Assembly: GCA_036388895.1 (NCBI GenBank)
Contig: DASVQY010000064.1
Span: forward strand, 127,241 to 191,240
Source of the DNA: SXVE01 sp036388895
Lineage (GTDB): Bacteria; Acidobacteriota; Blastocatellia; Pyrinomonadales; Pyrinomonadaceae
Direction: 5' to 3'
Length of the DNA: 64,000 nucleotides
The stretch's first letter is position 1, and each line of letters starts with the position of its first letter. The notes beneath the pieces are model-generated. The model did not search any database and was not told where the DNA came from. It saw only the letters and a program-made list of their open reading frames with translations. The position numbers were made by a program, and so were the translations under genes. This document shows, one piece after another, positions 26,651 through 35,624 of the stretch.

Positions 26651-26764
26651 TTATTCGGTTGTAACTCCTCACGCTTTTACTGCTTCTTTTTGTTGCCGGG
26701 TAAAAAGCTCTCGGTTTAATTATCCGTCTTTTGGCGCGAATGCTTCGTAAAGATTGAGCAGAGC

Positions 26765-26802
26765 AAAAAAAAGCATTACCGCATATTACTCAGCGGTAAT
26801 GC
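26765..26802 (-). terminator. Orphan minus-strand terminator hairpin
   Basis: A perfect 10-bp stem GCATTACCGC / GCGGTAATGC with a 10-nt loop is followed on the minus strand by eight T residues. No convincing minus-strand gene lies upstream of it (26803-27298), so it may end a small RNA or be a relic. Confidence 0.6.
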
Positions 26803-27298
26803 AAAACAGGAGGAGGCTGTGAAAGCACTCGAATCATTAGAAGAATTTTTTTGAAATGGAGATGTCCGTTATGTAATGCATTGAACATACGAACATACCT
26901 TCGATTCTTTTCGGCATTAATAATCATTTGTAAAGTCATTAAATGAAACCAACATCCCTGTAAAAAGTAAAAAATCATTTATGTGAATCAATTACATAAA
27001 ACATTTTGAGCGTTTTGTTTTCTCGTTATCGCTTTATAAGGAGTAAAGATCGAAAATTTTTGACTAATTGAAGGAATGAGTTTTTAATGCAGAAAAAAAT
27101 CAACTAAAAAGCCGTTCGGAAATATAATATTTTAGATGCCTGTTTAAGCATTATGTAGCCTGGCGGAAATGAATCTGCGAAGAGACAAGCGCAAAAAATT
27201 TGCTCCCGACAAATTATGCGACGAGAGCAATCGAAGATTTCAACGGCAAAAATCAAATAAAATTCCGTTAAGTTATTAAATAAAAAGGAGAAGAAAAA

Positions 27299-28207
27299 AT
27301 GTCGCACAAAATAACTGTTTTCTTGATTTCAGCGATTTTCGTCTTAAATGTATTGGGTTGCAGCTTCAAAATCTCCGGCGGCAACAATCAAACCGGTTCG
27401 GCAGCGAACGAAACCGCCGCAGAGGGAAATTCTAACGGCGACAGCCGCGTCGAGCGCGGCGAAACGAACGTTTCCTCGCCTCAAAAACCGACTACCGGAA
27501 CTTATCGTTATAAAAGCGGTAATTACAATAACGCTATCGGCGTCGAGGATTTAGGCAAAAATCGTTATCGAATAAGTATCGCCGCCAACTATGAGTACAA
27601 AGTTGACGGTGAATGGATGGCAAATTCCGGCGGAACGGGCGGCGAAGTTACGCTCGAAGGCGATACGGCGGTTCTCGTCCCGGCAGATTTCCCCGATTGC
27701 CGTATCACGCTCAAATTTTCCGGGAATAAAATTACCGTTAAACAAAAAGGAACCGATTTTGAATGCGGTTTCGGTGGAAAAGCCTCGGCTGAAGGAACTT
27801 ACGTTAAAACGAGCGATAAACTCGATTACAATGAAATGATTGACGACGTACCGCAAGCCGCGCCTGCGACCGATCAAGCGAATGGAGAAGAGCGAGTTCG
27901 ATTCAAGCCGGGCGCGTCGTCGGCGATTGTCAACGGAAAGATTTCCGGCGGCGGAAGAAAAACATATGTGCTCGGCGCAAGAGCCGGACAAACGATGACG
28001 ATCAAAGTCATTGACGGCGGAAAAAATAACGACGTGGTTTTTTATATCGTCGCGCCGGACGGCACGCATCCGATGGGCGACGAAGAAGGCGAAGGTTATG
28101 ATTCGGGCTGGAGCGGCGCGTTGCAAAAAAACGGCGATTATAAAATCGTCGTCAGCACAATCGAATCGGAAAATACGCCGTTTAAGATTCAAATAGCCGT
28201 TCGATGA
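27299..28207 (+). CDS. Lipoprotein with a PliG-like C-terminal domain
   Basis: The N-terminus ends in lipobox VLGC (Cys at about residue 21), so it is a lipid-anchored envelope protein of 302 aa. After a Ser/Asn/Glu-rich spacer, residues 65-165 form an unknown beta domain (GTYRYKSGNYNNAIGVEDLGKNRYRISIAANYEYKVDGEW). Residues 195-302 (VRFKPGASSAIVNGKISGG, YVLGARAGQTMTIKV, YDSGWSGALQKNGDYKIVVST) resemble the beta-sandwich of PliG-type lysozyme inhibitors and pre-peptidase-like domains. Lysozyme inhibition is inferred only. A GGAGAAG ribosome site precedes the ATG. Confidence 0.75.
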   Translation: MSHKITVFLISAIFVLNVLGCSFKISGGNNQTGSAANETAAEGNSNGDSRVERGETNVSSPQKPTTGTYRYKSGNYNNAIGVEDLGKNRYRISIAANYEYKVDGEWMANSGGTGGEVTLEGDTAVLVPADFPDCRITLKFSGNKITVKQKGTDFECGFGGKASAEGTYVKTSDKLDYNEMIDDVPQAAPATDQANGEERVRFKPGASSAIVNGKISGGGRKTYVLGARAGQTMTIKVIDGGKNNDVVFYIVAPDGTHPMGDEEGEGYDSGWSGALQKNGDYKIVVSTIESENTPFKIQIAVR

Positions 28208-28641
28208 TCAGGTAAAAACGGGAAAATGATAATTATCACGCAGAGGTTAGAAATCAAAAACAGTAAATATTTTTCGGCTGTTGTCCACGAACGAATAATT
28301 GTTGAAATAAATTTCGCAATTTTTGGAAAGCAAAACCGAATAATACTTTGTAATAAGTAACGGAAGATAAAAAGGTGGTCAAGCGCATTGGTAGGCAAAT
28401 TGGCATATCAAAACTCTGTCCTAAGTTCATTCACAATCTCCATTCTTCGCTGAATAAGCAGCCGCGTTTGCGAGACGCGGCTTTTTTTTGTTTTCAACTG
28501 CAGACTAACGCGAAAAACACGAAACAACGCGAAAAAAACAAAATCGGTTTTAAAATAAACTTGTTTCACAAAAATTTTCTTTCGCGGATTTTCGTGTTTG
28601 TTTGTGGCAAATGTTCCGCGTTTGTGGCAAATTGTTGAAAT
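28208..28641. other. Intergenic stretch with terminator and repeat-like sequence
   Basis: No gene is supported. The region holds the strong hairpin at 28460-28489 and a patch at about 28505-28600 rich in CGCGAAA/CACGAAA words that pair loosely across it, resembling a diverged copy of the TAGCCGCGAA repeat family. Confidence 0.5.
28460..28489 (+). terminator. Rho-independent terminator
   Basis: Stem AGCCGCGT / ACGCGGCT with a 7-nt loop is followed by eight T residues. It lies 250 bp after the lipoprotein gene, so it could end either that transcript or an intervening non-coding RNA. Confidence 0.8.
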
Positions 28642-30294
28642 ATGCAAAAAGTCTTAACAGTCGAAGAAATGCGGGAAATTGACCACCTTACAACGGAAAA
28701 ATACGGCATTCCGTCAATTCTTTTAATGGAAAACGCCGCTCACGCCGCGGCGCGGGCGATTACGGAAAGGCTCGGCGGCTCGATGGTTGATAAATCGGTT
28801 TTGGTTCTTTGCGGCAAAGGCAATAACGGCGGCGACGGCGCGGCTCTGGCGCGAGTTTTGTGGACGCAAGGCGCCGACGTTGAAGTTTGCCTCATCGGAA
28901 ATGTTGAAGAAACAACCGGCGACGCCAGAACGAATTTCGAGATTCTGCGAAACATTTCCGATAAAGAAGGCTTTGAACTCGATCAGTCGGATTTAACTTT
29001 TGAAGAAATAAACACTCTCGATGAATGGCTCGAATACGACAGCTTGAATTTTCACACCGAAGACCCGCACGTTTTAGTTGACGCTCTTTTCGGCACGGGT
29101 TTGACGCGACCTCTTGACGAAATTTACGAACAAGTCGTCGCTTTCATTTTTGCTTTTAACGTCGAGAACGTTGACCAGGAAACGCTTGTCGTTTCGCTGG
29201 ACATTCCATCCGGTTTAGACGCGGACAAAGCCGATAAATGTTGCGTCACTCCTTGCTCTCATTTAACGGTTACCTTTACGGCGCCGAAAATTGCCAACGT
29301 ACTTCCGCCGGCGTGCAATTACAACGGCGAATTACTCATAGCCAACATAGGTTCGCCGTGCGAGCTTATAAACAATTCGCCATCGCAAACCTTTGTTTTT
29401 GAAAAAAAAGACGCGCACGAATGGCTGACGAAAACCAAGTTTTTATCAGCATCCTACAAAAACAAACGCGGTCACGCGCTGGTTGTCGGCGGCGCGAAAA
29501 ATTATGCGGGCGCGGCGATTCTGTCGGGAAACGCGGCAATTATTTCCGGTGTGGGTTTAGCGACCGTCGCCGCGCCGGAGTCGGTTCACAATGCGATTGC
29601 ATCGAGAATGTTGCCGGAAGTGATGACCCGAAGCGTCGCGGAAACTCCGAACGGCGCGATTGCGCGCGAAGCGGTTGATGAAATTCTGGAATTTATCGAG
29701 GGAAAAATTGATGCCGTTGCCGTTGGCAGCGGAATGTCTTCGTCGGAAGAAAGCACGCGGCAATTTGCGCGCGAATTCGTTGAACGAAGGAAAACTCCCG
29801 TCGTCATTGACGCAGACGCTTTAAATTCGCTTGCGCCGTTTGATTTGCAGGGCTCTGACGAATTTCCTTTGATTTTAACGCCGCACGAAGGCGAATTTTT
29901 GAAACTGCTCGGCACAAAGGACAAAGAAGCGATAAAAGATCGCGTAAAAGCGGCGCGCGATTTTGTCGAAAAACACAACGTTATTTTGGTGATGAAAGGC
30001 GAGCGCAGTTTGATTGCCGCGCCCGACGGTCGAGTCATTATAAATCCGACAGGGAATTCCGGTTTGGGAAAAGCGGGAAACGGCGACACGCTCATCGGCA
30101 TAATTGTGGGATTCCTCGCTCAAGCGGCGCAAATGAAAGTTAACTTTTTCGATACGGTCGTTACAGCTATGTACCTCGGCGGACTTGCGGCAGACATCGC
30201 CGAAAAAAAATACGGCAAACGCTCGATGCTCGCGACCGATGTGCGCGAGTGTTTAATGGAGGCATTTCAGGAAGTAGAACGCGCGCAATGTTAA
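28642..30294 (+). CDS. nnr: Bifunctional NAD(P)HX epimerase / dehydratase
   Basis: This 550-aa fusion repairs hydrated NADH and NADPH. The N-terminal epimerase (YjeF_N) spans about residues 1-235: SILLMENAAHAAARAI, VLVLCGKGNNGGDGAALAR, DALFGTGLTRPL. The C-terminal ADP-dependent dehydratase spans about 265-545: HALVVGGAKNYAGAAILSG, TPHEGEFLKLL, NPTGNSGLGKAGNGDTLIG. All hallmark motifs of both halves are present. It stands upstream of tsaE with a 35-bp gap, an order (nnr-tsaE) found in many bacteria, so probably one operon. Confidence 0.95.
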   Translation: MQKVLTVEEMREIDHLTTEKYGIPSILLMENAAHAAARAITERLGGSMVDKSVLVLCGKGNNGGDGAALARVLWTQGADVEVCLIGNVEETTGDARTNFEILRNISDKEGFELDQSDLTFEEINTLDEWLEYDSLNFHTEDPHVLVDALFGTGLTRPLDEIYEQVVAFIFAFNVENVDQETLVVSLDIPSGLDADKADKCCVTPCSHLTVTFTAPKIANVLPPACNYNGELLIANIGSPCELINNSPSQTFVFEKKDAHEWLTKTKFLSASYKNKRGHALVVGGAKNYAGAAILSGNAAIISGVGLATVAAPESVHNAIASRMLPEVMTRSVAETPNGAIAREAVDEILEFIEGKIDAVAVGSGMSSSEESTRQFAREFVERRKTPVVIDADALNSLAPFDLQGSDEFPLILTPHEGEFLKLLGTKDKEAIKDRVKAARDFVEKHNVILVMKGERSLIAAPDGRVIINPTGNSGLGKAGNGDTLIGIIVGFLAQAAQMKVNFFDTVVTAMYLGGLAADIAEKKYGKRSMLATDVRECLMEAFQEVERAQC

Positions 30295-30329
30295 TCAAAC
30301 GGATTTTCGCACGGTGACCGTTATTTTTT

Positions 30330-30788
30330 ATGTTTGAAGGAAATTATGTTTGCGGGGCGGCGGAAGATACGTTCGATTTGGGTGAAAAAATCGGCGGAGA
30401 TCTGCGCGGCGGCGAGATGATTTTGCTTTCGGGCGGGCTCGGCGCGGGAAAAACGCTTCTCACAAAAGGCATTTTATATGCGCTCGACTATGATGTTGAT
30501 GAGGTTACAAGTCCGAGTTTTACGCTCGTAAATTTGTACAAAACGGAAAAATTCGACGTTTATCACATTGATTTGTGGCGCATAGATGAAAGTTCCGACG
30601 CGGCTTTCGCCGTCGGGTTAAACGAAATAGTCGAAGATGAAACAGCGGTTGTAATTATAGAATGGGCTGAGCGTTTACGAAACTTTTCCTTTCCAGAAAA
30701 CGTTTTTTGTGTAGATATAAAAGGCGATGGCGACGATGTGCGAATCGTAGATATAAAAAGGCGAAAACAGAAAAGCGGAGTAACGTAA
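30330..30788 (+). CDS. tsaE: tRNA t6A biosynthesis ATPase TsaE
   Basis: TsaE is the P-loop ATPase of the TsaBDE complex that makes t6A37 in ANN-decoding tRNAs. The 152-aa protein has Walker A SGGLGAGKTLLTKGI, the TSPSFTLVNLY segment, HIDLWRI and IEWAERL, all TsaE signatures. It is directly abutted by the L,D-transpeptidase gene (start on the base after its stop), suggesting coupling. Confidence 0.95.
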   Translation: MFEGNYVCGAAEDTFDLGEKIGGDLRGGEMILLSGGLGAGKTLLTKGILYALDYDVDEVTSPSFTLVNLYKTEKFDVYHIDLWRIDESSDAAFAVGLNEIVEDETAVVIIEWAERLRNFSFPENVFCVDIKGDGDDVRIVDIKRRKQKSGVT

Positions 30789-31406
30789 GTGAAAAAGGTT
30801 GTTTTAATTTCAATCGGCGGCGCCTTTATTCTCGGAGCGATTTACTTGATAACGGCGCAATCGAAAGGCAGAACCATTATTCCGACAGCCGAAAAAATAT
30901 TTGATTCGATGCAGGAAAAACAAAACGAATCGCTGCCGCATCTGGAAAATCCGCATATTATTGTTAAGAAAAAACAGCGTAAACTCGAACTTCACGACGG
31001 CAAAAAGTTAATCAAAACTTACAATATCGGGCTCGGTTTTACGCCCGTCGGCGATAAAGAAATTAAAGGCGACGGCAAAACACCGGAAGGCGAGTTTTAT
31101 ATTTTCACGAAAAACGCAAAAAGCCGTTTTTATCTGTCTTTGGGCGTCAGCTATCCTTCGGTTGAAGATGCCGAACGCGGCTTACGCGAAAAGCTGATCT
31201 CAAAAAAAGAACGCGACGCTATTGTTAAAGCAATAAACGAAAAGAAAACGCCGCTGCAAAACACGAAGCTCGGCGGCGAAATTTACATTCACGGCGGCGG
31301 CGCGCTAAACGATTGGACACAGGGCTGCGTAGCGCTCGCAAACGAAGATATTAAAGAGCTTTTCGATGCTCTTCCGACCGGGATAAAAGTTAAAATTGAA
31401 CCTTGA
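30789..31406 (+). CDS. L,D-transpeptidase (YkuD domain)
   Basis: This 205-aa envelope protein cross-links or anchors peptidoglycan through L,D linkages. A GTG start follows the tsaE stop with no gap. An N-terminal membrane anchor or signal (VVLISIGGAFILGAIYLITAQ) precedes the YkuD domain. The catalytic motif is H168-GGGALNDWTQG-C180, with Cys180 as nucleophile. KTPEGEFYIF is the conserved strand before the active site. Cleavage versus retention of the N-terminal helix is unclear. Confidence 0.92.
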   Translation: MKKVVLISIGGAFILGAIYLITAQSKGRTIIPTAEKIFDSMQEKQNESLPHLENPHIIVKKKQRKLELHDGKKLIKTYNIGLGFTPVGDKEIKGDGKTPEGEFYIFTKNAKSRFYLSLGVSYPSVEDAERGLREKLISKKERDAIVKAINEKKTPLQNTKLGGEIYIHGGGALNDWTQGCVALANEDIKELFDALPTGIKVKIEP

Positions 31407-31577
31407 AAAATTCAGAATTTCGATTTTTATATAAAAATAACAGAAAGTTTTGTACTGAAAGTTTAGCTGTAAACTTGACGAAACATCATTTGCATCCAAT
31501 ACTTGAAAAAAAGGTCAAGTTTCAGTAGTTTTAAACTTGAAGCCCGAAATCTAAAGCAACAAAAAAAGGAAAAATTT

Positions 31578-32021
31578 ATGCCATATCCAGAAATAATGAT
31601 TCACGGAATGCGTCAAGAATTAGCGCAAATCGGAATTGAAGAAACAAAAACAACTGAAGCGGTCAAAGACGCGGTGGAAAATACGGAAGGAACCGTTATG
31701 GTCGTCGTTAATTCGGTTTGCGGGTGCGCCGCAGGCGGCGTTCGACCGGGAATTGCGATGGCTTTGCAAAATTCAGAAGCGAAACCGGACAAAGCGATTA
31801 CGGTTTTTGCCGGTGCCGATATTGACGCGACCGAAACGGCGCGTGATTATTTCGAAGGATACCAGCCGTCTTCGCCGGCAATCGGACTTTTGAAAAACGG
31901 CAAAGTCGTTCAAATGTTTGAACGCCGCGACCTCGAAGGTCGTCATCCGATGATGATCGCGCAGGCTTTAATTGACGCTTTCAATACGCACTGCACGAAA
32001 TCGGAAGCCGCGAATAATTAA
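31578..32021 (+). CDS. Bacilliredoxin, BrxA/BrxB (YphP) family
   Basis: Start at MPYPEIMIHGMRQEL (31578), with AAAGGAAAA upstream as ribosome site; the family begins this way. The 147-aa thioredoxin-fold protein carries the CGC active site at residues 48-50 (NSVCGCAAGGVRPG), typical of bacilliredoxins, which remove bacillithiol from oxidised proteins. Use of bacillithiol by this organism is inferred; no bsh gene is in the window. It converges on the YhhN gene across a shared terminator. Confidence 0.93.
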   Translation: MPYPEIMIHGMRQELAQIGIEETKTTEAVKDAVENTEGTVMVVVNSVCGCAAGGVRPGIAMALQNSEAKPDKAITVFAGADIDATETARDYFEGYQPSSPAIGLLKNGKVVQMFERRDLEGRHPMMIAQALIDAFNTHCTKSEAANN

Positions 32022-32061
32022 TTTGTTTAAATAGCCGCTGCAAAGCGCGAAAGATAAAAAG

Positions 32062-32138
32062 AAAAAGCCGCAGAAGGCGCGATTTTGAAAGGTAATATTA
32101 TTTTTACTTTTCAATCTGCAAGTCTTCAGCGGCTTTTT
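32062..32138. terminator. Long bidirectional terminator hairpin
   Basis: Arms AAAAAGCCGCAGAAG (32062-32076) and CTTCAGCGGCTTTTT (32124-32138) pair with one mismatch. An inner arm TTGAAAGGTAA / TTACTTTTCAA extends the stem. It lies between convergent genes. Confidence 0.8.
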
Positions 32139-32144
32139 TGATTT

Positions 32145-32843
32145 TTATATCTTTGGGTTTGATATTTTGGGGATTTCCCGCAAATTTCGCAAACTTCCTT
32201 CCGTAATCAAAAATTGCCCGATTCCGTAAGTCAGCATTATAAAAACCGACGCGAAAGCGAACGGCGCGACGAAACGATTTATTGCCAGAAGCGAGTCAGA
32301 AGCGACGAAAAGAACGGCACCGGAAACGCAGGTTGCTCCGAAATTTTGTTTGGCGAAATCGAAAGCGTGAAAACTCGCCAGAAGCATTAACGAAATAATT
32401 GCGCCGTAAATGAAAACCGGAATTTTTAAGTTTCCCAAATGCGGGAAAAGCAAAGCGTAAAATACAGTCAAATAAGCTGTAACAGCGATTATTGCAATCG
32501 GTTTTAACGAATTTTTGTTTTGATTATATTTTCTTATCCGCAAAAAATAAAAAATATAGAAAAGGTGCGCGATTAGAAAAGCAAGAAGCCCGAATATAAA
32601 CAGATTTTTATGTATTTTATCGAGCAGCAAAATAATGTCTCCGAACCAGGAAAAAGCCAACCCGCCGACGGTTAAAAATTTTAAGCCGATCAAATTGCGG
32701 CTTTTTACGGCGAAATAGACGAGCAAAATCAACATCAGCGACGGCTTCGTAACGAATTGCAAAGCGAGATTAGCGGTTAAATTGGCGAAACATTCTGCCG
32801 CTAGCGCCGAAAAGTAGACTGTGTAGAAGACTCTTAATTTCAT
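32145..32843 (-). CDS. YhhN-family lysoplasmalogenase-like membrane protein
   Basis: This 232-aa protein has about eight membrane helices and YhhN/TMEM86 motifs: TKPSLMLILL, FSWFGDIILLLD, FLIAHLFYIFYF, VLFVASDSLLAINRF and LTYGIGQFLITEG. Family members hydrolyse the vinyl-ether bond of lysoplasmalogens, although bacterial members vary. Its presence is compatible with ether or plasmalogen lipids in this organism, matching the acyl-CoA reductase at 62.8 kb. That link is inference. Confidence 0.88.
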   Translation of the reverse strand: MKLRVFYTVYFSALAAECFANLTANLALQFVTKPSLMLILLVYFAVKSRNLIGLKFLTVGGLAFSWFGDIILLLDKIHKNLFIFGLLAFLIAHLFYIFYFLRIRKYNQNKNSLKPIAIIAVTAYLTVFYALLFPHLGNLKIPVFIYGAIISLMLLASFHAFDFAKQNFGATCVSGAVLFVASDSLLAINRFVAPFAFASVFIMLTYGIGQFLITEGSLRNLREIPKISNPKI

Positions 32844-32935
32844 AAAAACTTGTTGCGTTATAACAGCGAAAGTCGGTAATATGAATATGTTAAAGCGGTT
32901 TGCCGGAAAATCGTTCGTCCTTCCGAAAAAACTCG

Positions 32936-33403
32936 ATGTCAGATTACCAACGACAACATATCAGATTCTCGCTCGATATTCCCGCCGTTCGCTTCTCGAA
33001 ATTCGGTGAAAAGCAGGAAACGCTGCTGCATCAAATCAGCATCGGCGGATGTCTCGCCGAATGGGACGAAAATGTTTTCACCGGCGACGAATTTCGCCTC
33101 GAAATTCAGATGCAGAATAAGAACTGGCTGCCGCTTCGGTGTAAAGCGCTTTACCGTTTTGAAAATAACGGAATCGGCATAAAATTCATTGATATTACGC
33201 GCTTCGAGCAGGAATTAATCGCCCGAATTATTTCCGACCGGCTCGCGCAGGAAGGTCTTCCACTGCAAATTGACCCGTTTTCGCAGCCCCAGCGATTTAC
33301 CGAAAACACTGTTCCTCGCCTTACAGACCGCCGCCGCGAAGAAAACGAACTGCTCGAAAGAATTATGTCAAGCGACGAGCCTCAGGCAAGAAACGATAGA
33401 TAA
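32936..33403 (+). CDS. PilZ-domain protein
   Basis: Start at MSDYQRQHIRFSLDIPA (32936); an in-frame TTG at 32900 would add 12 residues. The 155-aa protein has the c-di-GMP-binding PilZ signature: RQHIR near residues 6-10 and ISIGG about 35 residues later (RxxxR ... D/NxSxxG, with I replacing D/N). The motif is slightly off consensus, so c-di-GMP binding is probable but not certain. The C-terminal 45 residues are charged and likely helical. Confidence 0.85.
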   Translation: MSDYQRQHIRFSLDIPAVRFSKFGEKQETLLHQISIGGCLAEWDENVFTGDEFRLEIQMQNKNWLPLRCKALYRFENNGIGIKFIDITRFEQELIARIISDRLAQEGLPLQIDPFSQPQRFTENTVPRLTDRRREENELLERIMSSDEPQARNDR

Positions 33404-33515
33404 ACACCTAAAACAAAGAGGTGCATTAAAAAATTAACGCACAGAATACAAAGCTAGCTTCCATATTAATGATGGATAAACTTCATAAATAACAAACTCT
33501 CTAATCTAAAACAAT

Positions 33516-33992
33516 ATGTATTTTCTGCTTACCTTTCTACTTATCTTAAGTTTGTGCATTTACTTTTGTGTTAAAACAGGAAATCTGACAACCTTGCTCG
33601 CCGGTGTTCTTAGCGGTGTAATTGTTACGAGCATTTGTTGTGTCATTGCTTGTTTATTGGAGGATAAACTGTTACCAAAGAGCGGAAGCTTTATTGGTTA
33701 TGGTTTTTCTTGGTTCTGGGTTGCTTTGTTTACCGCTTTTTATGCCGTTCCTTTCGGGATTGTGACAGGTATTTTATTAACTACTGCAAATGTAATTTGG
33801 AGATTAAATTTTCTTCAAAGTGTTGGTTTGGTCACCGGATTCGGTTTGATCATCTGTCTTTTATGTTTGCTTATAAGTGAAATCTTGAAAGAGGGAGTTT
33901 TCTTTACGGTTGGCGCAATAATTATAACTACTATAATTAACAGTGCAGCGATTTCCGCGATTAATGGCTGGTTGCAGCAACCGTTGAAATAA
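33516..33992 (+). CDS. Hypothetical five-helix membrane protein
   Basis: This 158-aa protein is mostly hydrophobic with about five membrane segments (YFLLTFLLILSLCIYFCV; LTTLLAGVLSGVIVTSICCVI; FSWFWVALFTAFYAVPFGIV; LVTGFGLIICLLCLLIS; VFFTVGAIIITTIINSAAIS). No charged catalytic residues or known motif are apparent. It lacks a clear ribosome site and is more AT-rich than its neighbours. Confidence 0.65.
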   Translation: MYFLLTFLLILSLCIYFCVKTGNLTTLLAGVLSGVIVTSICCVIACLLEDKLLPKSGSFIGYGFSWFWVALFTAFYAVPFGIVTGILLTTANVIWRLNFLQSVGLVTGFGLIICLLCLLISEILKEGVFFTVGAIIITTIINSAAISAINGWLQQPLK

Positions 33993-34093
33993 AAAGTTAA
34001 TAAATCACTAGATGCACTCGCTCATCACGTACTTTCTTAAAAATGTTCTGTTTTGTGTCCGCATCAATTTGACCGCTAAACTGGTTTTGCCTT

Positions 34094-35521
34094 TCACTTC
34101 TTACCTTTCATATTTTCCATAATTTTTACGAATGAGGCTGATTTTAATTCATTTGCCTCAAGTCCCGTTTTTTTTATAATTTCTTCTTCTGTTATCGCTC
34201 CGCAGTTTAGTCCGCGCATAAAAAAGTTCAGAAGACCTTGCGCCGAAGCCGCGTCGTCGAAAGTGTTGCCGGTTGTCATCGCCTGCGTCGCTTTCCCGAT
34301 AAATCCTTTCAATCTTTCTGCTTGAATGTCCTGAGACTCGAGGAAAAACGAATAAACGGCGGCGTAACGCGCGACTATCTGCGCCGGATGCAAATCCCAG
34401 CTTTGATAAAAGCCGTTGATTAATGAATAAGTTACGTTGTTGAAATGTTTGCGCCACGCGCGGTGTAGGATTCGCGTATTTTCTTTCAATTCATTAAGCG
34501 TGAGATTTTCGCCTTTATGAACCGGAACGGGCATTTCGGTCGTAACGGAATCGGAAAGGCGAACGTCGAGCGGCGCGAGCGAAATCTGCATCATTTGGCG
34601 CGCGAAGACGCATGCTTCATGCTGCAAATGTTGATGAACGCCGGAAATTCCGTAGCTCGCCGTGTAATCATAAGCGCCGAAATGAGCGGAATTGACGCGA
34701 CCGTTTCCCGCCTCGACTAAACTTCGCAAAGCGATTTCGCCTTTTTTATTAACGATTGCCTGCGGCGTTTCGATCATAATTTCGATTTCAATCGCGCCGT
34801 TTTTCAAATCGCTTTGCTTTTCAAATTTCGTAAGCAGTTCGTCTAAAACTTCAACTTCTTCGCGCCGAACGATTTTCGGCAGCGTCACGACGAAATTTTC
34901 GGGCAGTTTTCCGCCGGTTTTTTCCAGAAGATTCGTCAGGAACAAATCTAAAGTCCGAACAGCGCGGCGCCTGGTTTCCGTTTGCAGAGATTTGATGCGA
35001 AAGCCGCAAAAAGGCGTTATCGTGTTTTCGTGAAGAGCTTTGGCAAGCTCGTCCGATGCAGATACAGCGTGCGAATCTTCTTCTTCATTTGAACGAAAGC
35101 CGTAGCCATCTTCAAAATCAATCCGATAATCCTCGATTGGTTCGCGTTCGAGTTTTTGAATGACGCGCTCGTAAATCTTGCGCGCAAACCACGCGTTGTA
35201 GTTCTCAGCTTTCGCTTTCGCTTCGTTTTCGGCGAATTGAAATTCAAGATTTTGAATCGCCTGTTCGTATTGCGGCAGCGTGTCAGCTCCCCTGAGCCAC
35301 ATTGCCCGCGCGAATTCAGTGAAGTTCGGCCCGTAAGTGTCTAAGGTCTTCAAGGCAATTTTTCCGAGCTTTTGCGGCGTGTCGAATTTGAAAAGATGTG
35401 CGCCGCCGTAAACGACGTGAACCGGGCTTCTTTCAGTCGAGGCGGCAATTGCTGAAGAATCTGATTTTTCGAGCTTTGAAAATGCTTTTTTCAGCAGCGA
35501 TTCGGAAAATGTCTTGTTCAT
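34094..35521 (-). CDS. DUF6986 aldolase/citrate-lyase-like protein
   Basis: This 475-aa protein belongs to DUF6986, a family related to HpcH/HpaI aldolases and CitE and sometimes annotated as phosphoenolpyruvate kinase. Visible signs are VYGGAHLFK, DYRIDFEDGYGFRSNEEED (acidic metal-binding region), FCGFRIKSL, FVVTLPKI, IEIMIETPQAI, NSAHFGAYDYTASYGI and SLINGFYQSWDLHPAQIVARY. The TIM-barrel order of acid-rich strands is intact, implying a lyase acting on an acyl-CoA- or pyruvate-like substrate. The actual reaction is unknown. Monocistronic. Confidence 0.85.
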   Translation of the reverse strand: MNKTFSESLLKKAFSKLEKSDSSAIAASTERSPVHVVYGGAHLFKFDTPQKLGKIALKTLDTYGPNFTEFARAMWLRGADTLPQYEQAIQNLEFQFAENEAKAKAENYNAWFARKIYERVIQKLEREPIEDYRIDFEDGYGFRSNEEEDSHAVSASDELAKALHENTITPFCGFRIKSLQTETRRRAVRTLDLFLTNLLEKTGGKLPENFVVTLPKIVRREEVEVLDELLTKFEKQSDLKNGAIEIEIMIETPQAIVNKKGEIALRSLVEAGNGRVNSAHFGAYDYTASYGISGVHQHLQHEACVFARQMMQISLAPLDVRLSDSVTTEMPVPVHKGENLTLNELKENTRILHRAWRKHFNNVTYSLINGFYQSWDLHPAQIVARYAAVYSFFLESQDIQAERLKGFIGKATQAMTTGNTFDDAASAQGLLNFFMRGLNCGAITEEEIIKKTGLEANELKSASFVKIMENMKGKK

Positions 35522-35624
35522 TTAAACTTTTGTATAGTTAAAACTTATTTCATCAGTCAAAAATTAATTTTAACGCGGAAATTTTTACTTCTGTTTGTAA
35601 TGCTTCATTGACCAAATTTTTCTT

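Larger units (their letters stand above)
26295..27298. other. Gene-poor, decayed kilobase
   Basis: No intact gene is supported here. The stretch contains a glycoside-hydrolase remnant (26469-26650) and an isolated minus-strand terminator hairpin (26765-26802). The rest is AT-rich sequence with only short, non-homologous open frames. Confidence 0.6.

Noticed and set aside
26790..26978. 62-aa minus-strand frame
   Set aside because: Its 3' end runs into the terminator hairpin, it has no ribosome site and no coherent sequence character.
27180..27260. Possible FG-GAP/VCBS-like fragment (EDFNGKN)
   Set aside because: Only a few residues match and no repeat neighbours exist, so chance is likely.
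27551..28192. 213-aa antisense frame over the lipoprotein gene
   Set aside because: The plus strand has a signal peptide, lipobox and ribosome site; the antisense product has none and is Arg/Phe-rich.
28380..28460. Possible tRNA-like sequence before the terminator (words resembling a D-loop, GCATTGGTAGGC)
   Set aside because: No matching acceptor stem, anticodon arm or GTTCRA T-loop could be folded around it.
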